A DNA stretch of 60,094 nt from Rikenellaceae bacterium (GTDB lineage: Bacteria; Bacteroidota; Bacteroidia; Bacteroidales; UBA932): positions 1 to 60,094 of the forward strand of contig CAAGIL010000070.1 of NCBI GenBank assembly GCA_900769905.1, written 5' to 3'. Under the pieces are notes generated by a model. The model searched no databases. It was given only the letters and a program-made list of their open reading frames with translations, and was not told where the DNA came from. Shown here one piece after another: positions 52,464-60,094 of the stretch. The position numbers and the translations under genes were made by a program. Every line of letters starts with the position of its first letter. Position 1 is the stretch's first letter.

Positions 52464-53084
52464 ATGAAACGGATCATTCTTTCTTGCATTGCCGCAGCCT
52501 TCATTTCCTGCGGAGTTTGTGCCGCCCAAAGGTTAAATGTGCTTGCCAGGGCTGATGTCGGTTACAGTATCTCGGATTCGGAACTCCGTGGAGTCCTTTC
52601 GGCTGATGCCGGAGCCTATGCGGACCTTCTGCTTTTCGGCCCTGTTGCCGTGGAGAGCGGACTTGAGATCAAGACCGGAGGTATGCGCGTGTATTCCAGC
52701 CTCGGCGGACTGACCGGTGCCGAGGACTTCAAAGAGTTCTACAAGTACCGCCTCAATTATCTGGGCGTTCCGCTCTGCGTGAAGTTCGTCGGTGAGGGAA
52801 AGTGGTATGACGGCATTTACCTGGGACCGGCAATCAACTTCTCGATGGGCGGAACCGCTACCTACAAGCGTGTGGGCACGGGTATGGAAGGTGTGGATGC
52901 AAACGATACCTACAAAATCAAGAACCTCAAATCCCCTGTTGTATCTTTCAAGATGGGCTTTGACCAGAAGTTCTCAGACAAGCTGGGCTTCCACTTTGAA
53001 ATTGAAAACACCTTCAATCCTTTCGAATCGAAATCCGTCCGTATGATGAACTTCAAGTTCGGAGTCACCTATTATATTCTCTAA
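52464..53084 (+). CDS. Porin-family outer-membrane beta-barrel protein
   Basis: 206 aa with a signal peptide (1-21), then eight or more amphipathic strands (YLGVPLCVKFVGEGKWY, GIYLGPAINFSMGGTA) and a C-terminal MNFKFGVTYYIL. This is the 8-stranded OMP_b-brl_2 type widespread in Bacteroidota. Ligand unknown. It ends 4 bp into the convergent P-type ATPase gene. Confidence 0.78.
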   Translation: MKRIILSCIAAAFISCGVCAAQRLNVLARADVGYSISDSELRGVLSADAGAYADLLLFGPVAVESGLEIKTGGMRVYSSLGGLTGAEDFKEFYKYRLNYLGVPLCVKFVGEGKWYDGIYLGPAINFSMGGTATYKRVGTGMEGVDANDTYKIKNLKSPVVSFKMGFDQKFSDKLGFHFEIENTFNPFESKSVRMMNFKFGVTYYIL

Positions 53085-55714
53085 GGCTTCTCTTTACTTA
53101 GCACACTCAGGTGCAGGGCCTTGCCCAGTTCGCTGAGCAGGAGGGTGGCGAGGGTGAGGCCCAAGGAGATGAACCAGGCTGAGCCGGAAAGGGCCGTGAG
53201 CCCGAGCAGGCTGCGCAGACCCGGAATGAGCAGCACGCAAAGCGTGAGGCCGATTTCGAGGGCTATGGTCATCCAGAGCCAACGGTTGGAGAAGAATTTG
53301 TGGAAGAACCAGTTGGAGCCGCTGCGTATGCTGAAGATGATGATGAACTGTGAGAAGATCATCACTGCGAAAGCCATGGTGCGTGCAAGTTCGAGAGAAG
53401 TCCGCAGGCCAATTATGTAGGCCAGTATGGACATCGTACCCACGATCAGCGATCTCCAGGCAATCTTGAGCGAGAAGTCCCTGGTGAAGATGCCCTTGCC
53501 CGGATCAACGGGTGTGCGACTCATCACCCTGCTGTCCGCTTCCTCCACGCTCAGAGCCATCGAAGGCAGGCTGTCGCCCACGAGGTTGATGAAGAGCAAT
53601 TGCACCGGCAGCAGCGGCATGTCCCAGTTGCAGAGTACCGCCACCAGCAGCAAGAGGATTTCCCCTATGTTGGTGGAGATCATGAACTCAATGGATTTCA
53701 GCAGGTTGTCGTAGATTCTGCGTCCTTCGCCCACCGACGATACTATGGTCGCGAAGTTGTCGTCCGCCAGCACCACGTCTGCCGATTCCTTGGCCACGTC
53801 GGTGCCTGTAATTCCCATTGCCACGCCAATGTCCGCCAGCTTCAGCGCCGGTGCGTCATTGACCCCGTCGCCGGTCATTGCCACGACCTCTCCCCTGCTC
53901 TGGAACGCCCTGACTATACGCAACTTATGCTCCGGTGCCACGCGCGCGAACACGGATACTCCTCCCAGCTGCGCCTCGAGTTCCTCCTCGCTCAGCATCT
54001 CAAGTTCGGCACCTGTCATTATCCTGTCGCCCGGACCCATGATTCCGAGTTCGCGCGCAATTGCGGCTGCGGTGAGTCCGTGGTCACCCGTAATCATCAC
54101 CGGCCTGATGCCGGCCTCGCGGCAACGGCGTACCGCATCCCTGGCTTCCTCGCGCGGCGGGTCGATCATCCCGACCATACCCAGGAATACGAGCCCTGTC
54201 TCCACCGTTTCCGGGCTGATTACCTCAGGTATGGCATCGAGGCTGCGGCAGCCTATTGCCAGTACGCGCAGGGCCTGTGTCGCCATTTCCCTGTTCGCCT
54301 TGAGTATGCTTTCCCTGTCGTCCGTGGAGAGATCCCTCACTCCATCCGCGCAACGTATACTGCTGCAGCAGTCTAGCATCTCGTCCAGTCCACCCTTCAC
54401 CGCAACCTGGATCCCATCCCCGCTCCGGTGCAGGGTACTCATACGCTTGCGCTGCGAGTCAAAAGGGATTTCCGCGATTCGCGGACGCGTTTGCTCGAGC
54501 AGGGATTTGTCAAGTGCGTGTCTGCGTCCCAGGTCGAGCAGGGCCGTTTCCGTGGGGTCACCTATGAACTCAGCTTCCGGGCCTGAGCAGGCATCGTTTG
54601 CGAGCATTGCCGCCTGTGTCAGTTCTTGCATAATCGCATCGTCCTCCTCCGGCTTGCGGAATGCGCCGTCGCACCAGACCCGGGTCACGCTCATACGGTT
54701 CTGGGTGAGGGTGCCGGTCTTGTCGGAGCATATTACTGTCGTGCAACCCAGGGTCTCGACCGAAGGCAGGTTCCTCACTATGGCATTGTTGCGGGCAAGC
54801 CTCTGTACTCCGAGCGCGAGGACTATGGTGGATACCGCAGGGAGACCTTCAGGGATAGCGGCGACTGCCAGGGTAACTGCTGTCATAAACATTTCCAGCA
54901 TGTCGCGGTCGTGGCAGAGGCCCAGTATGAGTATGAGGGCGCATACGACCAGGCAGATGACAGCAAGGTTCTTGCCCAGGTCGTCGAGCTTCTCCTGAAG
55001 CGGGGTCCTGCTCTGGCTTACGGACTGGATCATGGACGCGATCTTGCCGACCTCAGTGTCCTTCCCTGTGGCGGTGACCACGCCTGTAGCTCGTCCGTAA
55101 GTAACTGTGCATGAACTGAATATCATATTGCTTCTGTCGCTCAGGGCGGCTCTCTCGTCTACTGTGGCTCCGGCATCCTTTTCCACAGGCTCCGACTCAC
55201 CGGTGAGGGAGGATTCCTGGACCTTGAGGTTCACCGATTCGAGCAGCCTGATGTCAGCCGGGATACGGTCTCCTGTTTCAAGCTCCACTATGTCGCCCGG
55301 TACGAGTTCGCGTGATTCTATAATGCTTAACTTTCCGTCCCTTATGACTTTACAATGCGGAGCGGAGAGTTTCTCCAGGGCATCAAGTGACTTCTCTGCC
55401 TTTGATTCCTGGAATACGCCTATAAGGGCGTTAGCAACCAAAATGACAAGAATGATAATTGCGTCGCTTATGCCCTCACCGTTGATGTAGCCCGTGATTC
55501 CCGAGATTACGGCTGCGATGAGCAGGACTATGATCATAAAACTCTTGAACTGGCTGAAGAATTTCTTCATAAAGGAGGGGTGGGCCTTCTTCTCGAATTC
55601 GTTCATGCCATATTTGGCTTGCCTGTTTTTTGCCTCCCCGGCGCTCAGGCCCTTTGCAGCATCGGTCGCAAGCCGGCTGCATATATCCTCAGAACTCAAA
55701 TGGTGTGCTTTCAT
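53081..55714 (-). CDS. P-type calcium-transporting ATPase (type II)
   Basis: 877 aa. N-terminal cation-ATPase domain, ten membrane helices, the phosphorylation loop CSDKTGTLTQNRM, the actuator motif LTGESEPVEK and hinge TGDGVNDAPALK. Membrane helix 4 has AIPEGLPAV, the type IIA/B calcium-pump signature. Most like PMCA/SERCA-type bacterial calcium pumps. The ATG at 55714 (MKAHHLSSEDI) is used: the extra 32 codons upstream run into the divergent AraC gene. The P-ATPase and the exchanger at 24.4 kb both handle Ca-like ions. Confidence 0.92.
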   Translation of the reverse strand: MKAHHLSSEDICSRLATDAAKGLSAGEAKNRQAKYGMNEFEKKAHPSFMKKFFSQFKSFMIIVLLIAAVISGITGYINGEGISDAIIILVILVANALIGVFQESKAEKSLDALEKLSAPHCKVIRDGKLSIIESRELVPGDIVELETGDRIPADIRLLESVNLKVQESSLTGESEPVEKDAGATVDERAALSDRSNMIFSSCTVTYGRATGVVTATGKDTEVGKIASMIQSVSQSRTPLQEKLDDLGKNLAVICLVVCALILILGLCHDRDMLEMFMTAVTLAVAAIPEGLPAVSTIVLALGVQRLARNNAIVRNLPSVETLGCTTVICSDKTGTLTQNRMSVTRVWCDGAFRKPEEDDAIMQELTQAAMLANDACSGPEAEFIGDPTETALLDLGRRHALDKSLLEQTRPRIAEIPFDSQRKRMSTLHRSGDGIQVAVKGGLDEMLDCCSSIRCADGVRDLSTDDRESILKANREMATQALRVLAIGCRSLDAIPEVISPETVETGLVFLGMVGMIDPPREEARDAVRRCREAGIRPVMITGDHGLTAAAIARELGIMGPGDRIMTGAELEMLSEEELEAQLGGVSVFARVAPEHKLRIVRAFQSRGEVVAMTGDGVNDAPALKLADIGVAMGITGTDVAKESADVVLADDNFATIVSSVGEGRRIYDNLLKSIEFMISTNIGEILLLLVAVLCNWDMPLLPVQLLFINLVGDSLPSMALSVEEADSRVMSRTPVDPGKGIFTRDFSLKIAWRSLIVGTMSILAYIIGLRTSLELARTMAFAVMIFSQFIIIFSIRSGSNWFFHKFFSNRWLWMTIALEIGLTLCVLLIPGLRSLLGLTALSGSAWFISLGLTLATLLLSELGKALHLSVLSKEKP

Positions 55715-55735
55715 ATAACTTGTATTTGTTTCCGG

Positions 55736-55743
55736 CAAAGGTA
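55736..55743 (-). promoter_or_regulatory. Promoter -7 box for the P-type ATPase
   Basis: Minus strand TACCTTTG, 22 nt before the ATG at 55714, in the 71-bp gap shared with the divergent AraC gene. Confidence 0.5.
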
Positions 55744-55785
55744 TCTCGTGTAGCACGGTTTTTGATAACAAATAGTGTATAAAAA

Positions 55786-56676
55786 ATGTCAAAAATGTCG
55801 CATAATTCAAAAATAGCTCCGCTTAATGTGAGCATAAAAGACCTTGAAGGATACGCCGTTGACGATTTCCTTCTCACATCCAGTGACTTTTCCAATTATT
55901 TCAAGAATGCAAGTTCTGTCATATTTGACGGTTTTATTATAAGTCTTTTTACGGGACGGGAGCTGTCTTTCAGAGTGAACGGCAAGCTTTATTCCGCCAC
56001 GAAGGGAGATATTCTTGTGCTGGCACCGAATATGATTCTGGAATACAGTGACCCGGATTGCGCCAGGGAATCCGTTAAAATCATTACCGGCATAGATATG
56101 GTGATGGAACTTCCGAGTCCCTTCGACACGGATATAATTGCCGCCGCCCGACGTACTCCCCTGGTTAGTCCTACCCCGGCTGAGCTTGAGGAAATTGAGG
56201 TAATGTATTCAGCACTTGCAACAATCTATTCCGGGAAGCAGGGACAATACAGGAAAGAAATACTCAAGTCCTTGACTTTTGGGATTATATATAAGTTGGG
56301 AGAGATTTACGCAAGGATGGAAGAGGAGATGCCGGAGCACAGCCTGCTGAACGATGAGCGTCTCTCGGACGAGTTTTTCAGGCTCCTCGGGAAACACTAC
56401 CGCAGCGACAGGACGGTCAAGTTCTACGCTTCCAGAATGGCCCTTACCCCGAAGTACCTTTCCCTGGCGATACGCCGAATCACAGGAAAGACTGTGCACG
56501 AATGGGTGGACGATGCCATTATCCTGGAAATAAAGAACCTGCTTAAGACTACGGATATGACTGTTCTGCAGATTTCCGAAGAGCTGCACTTCTGCTCTCC
56601 TTCAGCCTTCGTGCATTTCTTCCGGGAGCACACCGGTCTCACTCCTTACCGCTACCGCCATTCCGAGGAGTGGTAA
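55786..56676 (+). CDS. AraC-family transcriptional regulator
   Basis: 296 aa. N-terminal cupin-like sensing domain (about 15-170) and C-terminal double HTH: FYASRMALTPKYLSLAIRRI and VLQISEELHFCSPSAFVHFF, then REHTGLTPYRYRHSEEW. It resembles the AraC gene at 38 kb in layout. The divergent calcium ATPase, 71 bp away, is its likely target. Effector unknown. Confidence 0.9.
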   Translation: MSKMSHNSKIAPLNVSIKDLEGYAVDDFLLTSSDFSNYFKNASSVIFDGFIISLFTGRELSFRVNGKLYSATKGDILVLAPNMILEYSDPDCARESVKIITGIDMVMELPSPFDTDIIAAARRTPLVSPTPAELEEIEVMYSALATIYSGKQGQYRKEILKSLTFGIIYKLGEIYARMEEEMPEHSLLNDERLSDEFFRLLGKHYRSDRTVKFYASRMALTPKYLSLAIRRITGKTVHEWVDDAIILEIKNLLKTTDMTVLQISEELHFCSPSAFVHFFREHTGLTPYRYRHSEEW

Positions 56677-56691
56677 GATACAAAGGAACAG

Positions 56692-56722
56692 TTTGAGATA
56701 ATCATTATTGTTAGTATATTTG
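56692..56722 (+). promoter_or_regulatory. Complete promoter for the DUF5020-VUT-SDR operon
   Basis: TTTG at 56692-56695, 19-bp spacer, TATATTTG at 56715-56722, then GCGGCG. It gives a leader of about 60 nt. Confidence 0.75.
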
Positions 56723-56732
56723 CGGCGCAAAA

Positions 56733-56762
56733 GGCGGAGTTCTAGGCCTGTCATCCTCCGCC
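56733..56762 (+). promoter_or_regulatory. Leader hairpin of the DUF5020 operon
   Basis: GGCGGAG (56733-56739) pairs with CTCCGCC (56756-56762), a 7-bp GC-rich stem near the 5' end of the transcript, 28 bp before the ATG. It could stabilise the mRNA or regulate; no known riboswitch is recognised. Confidence 0.4.
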
Positions 56763-56790
56763 AACATATAAATTAAAACATAAAGGGCAA

Positions 56791-57477
56791 ATGAAACATT
56801 GTATTTCCTTGGCGGTGGCATTGCTGCTGCCCGTTGTGCTGGCCGGCGGCCAGACCAACCTTCACATCCTGCAAAAATTCTACTGTACGCCGTCCGGCAG
56901 CTCCAACGGCCTGAAGGAGTGCGTGAACCATCCCCAAACCCATATTATGGTGGACATATCCAAAGCCGGAGAAAACTCCTTCAGCTATGCACTGCTGAGC
57001 GACGACATCTCCGACCAGGGATATTTCGCCTACATCCAGCTCTTTCACGAGCATAAATTCTGGGATGCGCCCCTGTTCATCCACGCTGAATACCGCAGCT
57101 ACGGCCTTGATTCCCACTGCCTTTACCTTGGTGCAGCATACAGCTTCCCTACCCCTCACGGTATGATAGCCATTGAGCCCCTCTTTCGCAACAACAGCCT
57201 TTTTGCGGGAAACCGGCTCCCCGTCCTGAGTGCGGACGGCAGTTCGGCTCAGCTCTCCATAATCACCGGCCACGATTGGGGCTGGTGCAATCTCAACAGC
57301 TTCACCGATATCTGGACTGCGCCCCGCAACGGGAGCGGCGCCGGCTTGTACAGCGAAGCCTGGCTCTATTTTCCGCTGGGCGGCCGGCTGCAGTTGGGAA
57401 GCGTCTCCTGCCTCGGCTGGGACTTCGCATCTAAGCCGCAGCTGTCCGTTTTCCTCGGTTTCAAGTTCAATATGTAA
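56791..57477 (+). CDS. DUF5020 outer-membrane protein
   Basis: 228 aa with a signal peptide (1-20) and a barrel-like body ending FLGFKFNM. Phrases such as HILQKFYCTPSG and FAYIQLFHEHKFWDAPLFIH resemble DUF5020, a Bacteroidota family related to nucleoside-channel (Tsx-like) barrels. It leads an operon with the VUT transporter (12 bp later). A linked outer and inner membrane pair suggests shared uptake of a small substrate. Confidence 0.75.
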   Translation: MKHCISLAVALLLPVVLAGGQTNLHILQKFYCTPSGSSNGLKECVNHPQTHIMVDISKAGENSFSYALLSDDISDQGYFAYIQLFHEHKFWDAPLFIHAEYRSYGLDSHCLYLGAAYSFPTPHGMIAIEPLFRNNSLFAGNRLPVLSADGSSAQLSIITGHDWGWCNLNSFTDIWTAPRNGSGAGLYSEAWLYFPLGGRLQLGSVSCLGWDFASKPQLSVFLGFKFNM

Positions 57478-57488
57478 ATTTCCGAACC

Positions 57489-58238
57489 ATGTCTTTGAAA
57501 ACCATCATACGGCGCGAACTTGACGACTACAAGGTCCTTTTCCGCAACATCCCCTCAATCGTGGTAGCGCTCTTCTTTCTGAGCGTTGTGGCTATGAACC
57601 TGCTGGCCAACAAGGAGCTCTTCTCCACGCGCTGGCTCGCCCTTGACTGCGGCTTCACCCTCAGCTGGCTTTCATTCCTGCTGATGGATATGGTCTGCAA
57701 ACGCTTCGGCGCGAGGGCTGCGATGAAACTTTCCGTAGCCGCACTGGCAGTCAATCTCTGCGTTTGCGGCTTGTTTTTCCTCCTCTCGCTTACTCCCGGC
57801 CATTGGGGTGAGTATTACAGCTACCTGGACAGCGATCCCGTTGCCGCGCAGGCTGCCAACCGGGCGCTCAACCGTACGGTCGGCGGCACCTGGTATGTCG
57901 TGCTTGGATCGGCTCTCGCGATGCTGGTTTCCTCGCTCGTGAATTCGGTCAGCAATCACCTCATTGCCAAACGCTTGAAACATAATAACTTCGGCAGTTT
58001 TGCCCTGCGTTCCTTCAGTTCCACCGCCCTCGCGCAGTTCGTGGACAACCTCATTTTCGCCACGGTCGTAAGCCACGTCTTCTTCGGCTGGACCTGGACG
58101 CAGGTGTTCGTATGCTCTCTTACCGGCGCGCTGATGGAACTGCTCTGCGAGGTGGTGTTTAGCCCTCTGGGCTACCGTATGGCGCGTCAGTGGGAGGAAG
58201 AAAAGGTTGGACAGGACTATATAGACAAGAAATTATGA
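57489..58238 (+). CDS. VUT-family (queuosine-precursor/vitamin-type) inner-membrane transporter
   Basis: 249 aa with about six hydrophobic helices. The block VVSHVFFGWTWTQVFVCSLT and the FVDNLIFATV segment are typical of the VUT/YhhQ (DUF165) family; E. coli YhhQ imports queuosine precursors. The specific substrate here is not shown. It sits between the DUF5020 barrel and an SDR enzyme, and its stop overlaps the SDR start by 4 bp (ATGA). Confidence 0.78.
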   Translation: MSLKTIIRRELDDYKVLFRNIPSIVVALFFLSVVAMNLLANKELFSTRWLALDCGFTLSWLSFLLMDMVCKRFGARAAMKLSVAALAVNLCVCGLFFLLSLTPGHWGEYYSYLDSDPVAAQAANRALNRTVGGTWYVVLGSALAMLVSSLVNSVSNHLIAKRLKHNNFGSFALRSFSSTALAQFVDNLIFATVVSHVFFGWTWTQVFVCSLTGALMELLCEVVFSPLGYRMARQWEEEKVGQDYIDKKL

Positions 58239-58897
58239 ATATATTGATTACAGGGACATCCAGCGGCATAGGCCGCGCGACCGCAGAACTTTTTATGGAA
58301 CAGGGTCACAGAGTTTTCGGTATTGATGTGCAGGCGGCAACGCTGCCGGAGGGCGGGGCATATACGCACGTGCTGGCGGACATAACGGGTGAGTTGCCGG
58401 AACTCCCTCCGTGCGAAGTCATTATCGCGAATGCGGGCGTGCAGCAGAGCGGGCACGATATAGACGTAAACCTCAAGGGAACAATGGCTACCGTTGAAAA
58501 ATACGCGTTCCACGAGGGCGTGCGCGCGGTGCTCATTATGTGCAGCGCATCGGCGCATAGCGGAGCCGAGTTCCCGGAGTACGCCGCTTCCAAGGGCGGA
58601 TTGCTCTCGTATATGCGCAACGCGGCCCAGAGACTCGCGCGTTACGGAGCCGTGTGCAACAGCCTCTCTCCGGGCGGGGTTACTACCGAGCTCAACCGTC
58701 CGGTGATGGATGACGGGACCTTGTGGGCACAGATTATGGACTGCACTCCCCTGCGTCGTTGGGCTTCTCCCGGGGAGATTGCCCAATGGGTATGGTTCCT
58801 GACTATGGAGAACCGTTTCTGCACTGGCCAGGACATACTTGTTGACGGCGGGGAAAAGGATTTGAATACACATTTTGTTTGGCCGGAGAAGCTTTAA
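58235..58897 (+). CDS. Short-chain dehydrogenase/reductase
   Basis: 220 aa. Rossmann glycine motif TGTSSGIGRA at the N-terminus, the NAG segment IANAGVQ, catalytic Ser in MCSASAHSG and YAASKGG with the Tyr-Lys pair. NAD(P)-dependent oxidoreductase; substrate unknown. The ATG at 58235 gives the family N-terminus; an earlier in-frame ATG at 58190 lies within the VUT gene. It is translationally coupled to the transporter, so it may act on the imported molecule. Confidence 0.87.
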   Translation: MNILITGTSSGIGRATAELFMEQGHRVFGIDVQAATLPEGGAYTHVLADITGELPELPPCEVIIANAGVQQSGHDIDVNLKGTMATVEKYAFHEGVRAVLIMCSASAHSGAEFPEYAASKGGLLSYMRNAAQRLARYGAVCNSLSPGGVTTELNRPVMDDGTLWAQIMDCTPLRRWASPGEIAQWVWFLTMENRFCTGQDILVDGGEKDLNTHFVWPEKL

Positions 58898-58950
58898 TGT
58901 GTACCTTAGAATTCTGAAAACAGTTCGAATAGATTATTGATGAGATAGAA

Positions 58951-59862
58951 ATGGATAATCGTGCATTGAAATGGCAACAGGCTTCAGGCCACGCCGCATG
59001 TTTTCTGGCCTATGCCATTTTCGGACTTAACATAGTCATCTGCAAGGACTTGACGGGAAGCCACACCTTCTCCCCTCTCGCCCTTTTCTCCATAAGGTCA
59101 GTGTGCGCCTGTGCGCTGTTCTGGCTGGTTTCGCTTTTCTTCCCCCGGGAAAGGGTTGAAGGCAGGGATTTTCTCAAGATTCTCCTCGCCTCTTTTCTGG
59201 GCTATTTCTGCTGCCAGCTCTCGTTCCTTATGGCCATCCCCCAGGTCACGCCTATGACCAGCTCCATTGTGAGCTCGCTCTCCCCTATCTACACCATGTT
59301 CATTGCCGCCGTTGCCATCAAGGAGCCGCTTTCTTTCAAGAAGCTTGCCGGCGTATTGGTGAGTTTCGGGGGTATGCTGCTCCTGGTGCTTGGCGGTATG
59401 AATGCCTCCGGCGTGCAGGAGAACTCGATTCAGGGCATATTGCTGCTCATTGTCAACGGTCTGAGTTTTGCGCTCTACCTGGGCATATTCAAACCGCTCA
59501 TCAGCAAATACAGCGTGTGCACCTTCATGAAATGGATATTCCTGTTTTCGACCCTGATGTCGCTCCCGTTCACCTCGGCTGAAATCGTCCGTCTCGAGTG
59601 GGGCGCCATCCCTTCCAGGATATTGCTCGAACTCGCGTTCCTGGTGTTCTTCGCCACCTTTGTGAGCTATTATCTCATACCCTACGGACAGAAGCAGCTG
59701 CGCCCGACCCTGGTGAGCATGTACGCGTATGTGCAACCCATCATTGCCACCGCCATAAGTATATGCATAGGTATGGACAGCCTGAGCTGGCAGAAGATAC
59801 TCTCGGCCGTTCTTGTCTTTGCCGGCGTAGTCATCGTCAGCCGAAGCAGGAGCCGGAATTGA
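58951..59862 (+). CDS. EamA-family (DMT) transporter
   Basis: 303 aa with ten membrane helices in two EamA repeats: the first contains SFLMAIPQVTPMTSSIVSSL and the second YYLIPYGQKQLRPTLVSMYA with PIIATAISIC. Drug/metabolite exporter superfamily; often exports amino acids or nucleosides. Substrate unknown. Confidence 0.88.
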   Translation: MDNRALKWQQASGHAACFLAYAIFGLNIVICKDLTGSHTFSPLALFSIRSVCACALFWLVSLFFPRERVEGRDFLKILLASFLGYFCCQLSFLMAIPQVTPMTSSIVSSLSPIYTMFIAAVAIKEPLSFKKLAGVLVSFGGMLLLVLGGMNASGVQENSIQGILLLIVNGLSFALYLGIFKPLISKYSVCTFMKWIFLFSTLMSLPFTSAEIVRLEWGAIPSRILLELAFLVFFATFVSYYLIPYGQKQLRPTLVSMYAYVQPIIATAISICIGMDSLSWQKILSAVLVFAGVVIVSRSRSRN

Positions 59863-59985
59863 TGCGCGAGCCTACGGTGAGGCAATTCAGAAGCCGATTC
59901 CCAGGTGAAGTCCAAGGCAATCCGTAGCGATGGTCGGGCCAAGGAACAGATGCAGGTTTTTATAGAATCTGACCCTTTTTTTGAG

Positions 59986-59993
59986 TACTTTTG
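59986..59993 (+). promoter_or_regulatory. Promoter -7 box ahead of the right-edge leader
   Basis: TACTTTTG followed by CAGAG, pointing to a transcript starting near 60000 and a gene that begins just past the window. Confidence 0.5.
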
Positions 59994-60038
59994 CAGAGTA
60001 ACGAAAAAGCCAACTGGCAAACGTTATCAATTCGTATC

Positions 60039-60066
60039 GGCTCGGATGCAGAAATGCGTTCGAGCC
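60039..60066 (+). promoter_or_regulatory. Leader hairpin with GAAA tetraloop at the right edge
   Basis: GGCTCGGATGCA (60039-60050), loop GAAA, TGCGTTCGAGCC (60055-60066): a 12-bp stem with two G-U pairs. It is followed by TCTTTAATTATT and then AAGGAGG (60081-60087), an unusually strong Shine-Dalgarno for this genome. The next start codon is probably at or just past 60094. Confidence 0.55.
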
Positions 60067-60094
60067 TCTTTAATTATTAAGGAGGGATTTAGGA

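Noticed and set aside
1..60094. tRNA or rRNA genes, insertion sequences, prophage
   Set aside because: No cloverleaf-like or rRNA-like stretch and no transposase or integrase reading frame was found on either strand.

Overview
This 60 kb window looks like chromosomal DNA of a gut or rumen member of the Bacteroidota, most likely order Bacteroidales. The evidence is a type III glutamine synthetase, DUF5683 and DUF5020 proteins, a BACON-type lipoprotein, xylan-degrading secreted enzymes, many small outer-membrane beta-barrels, a near-absence of Shine-Dalgarno sequences, and repeated Bacteroidota promoters (TTTG, 19-20 bp, TAnnTTTG). A cysteate-synthase-like enzyme hints at a sulfonolipid maker such as the Rikenellaceae/Alistipes group, but that placement is inference. 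No phage, transposase, CRISPR array, rRNA or tRNA was recognised.

Layout. 0-5.4 kb: a two-gene minus-strand arabinoxylan operon (GH43-esterase fusion, then GH10-CE1 fusion). 5.5-9.7 kb: hydroxyacid dehydrogenase, then an operon of BASS transporter, acyltransferase and Omp85-like barrel. 9.8-18 kb: a tightly overlapping plus-strand run of PHP protein, EptA-type phosphoethanolamine transferase and lipid kinase, followed by tatA, tatC, a CBM9-like protein, an ABC-F ATPase and an M19 dipeptidase. 18-30 kb: pncC, an atypical dihydroorotate dehydrogenase homologue, an XRE regulator, then queA, acyltransferase, rlmD-type methyltransferase, Na/Ca exchanger, cysteate-synthase-like enzyme, two barrels, a GNAT-like protein and rarA. 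30-37 kb: parA-parB-DUF5683-mltD operon, a second lipid kinase, PAP2 and obg. 37.5-49.6 kb: lipoprotein, AraC regulator, acyl-CoA ligase, HAD and MerR genes, Rel/Spo, thiL, glnN and nadE. 49.6-60 kb: DinB-like, dtd, an unusual repeat array, a small gene, HAD, barrel, Ca-type P-ATPase, AraC, DUF5020, VUT transporter, SDR and EamA transporter.

The most striking signal is in the 314 bp ahead of the glutamine synthetase gene. On the same strand there is a 25-codon open reading frame in which eight of ten consecutive codons are CAG (Gln). It is followed by a competing pairing segment and a strong intrinsic terminator (12-bp stem plus seven U) before glnN. This has the architecture of a glutamine-sensing transcription attenuator. 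An 11-bp perfect inverted repeat also brackets the leader frame.

The second unexplained structure is at 50.74-51.10 kb: seven imperfect 25-27 bp palindromes spaced alternately about 62 and 51 bp apart, giving a regular 113-114 bp super-period in otherwise non-coding DNA. Further points are a shared intergenic motif (core CTTGCGAAAC) near tatA, queA, rlmD and the pyrD-like gene, a probable MerR operator in an over-long promoter spacer, possible leaderless genes, and a structured leader at the right edge.
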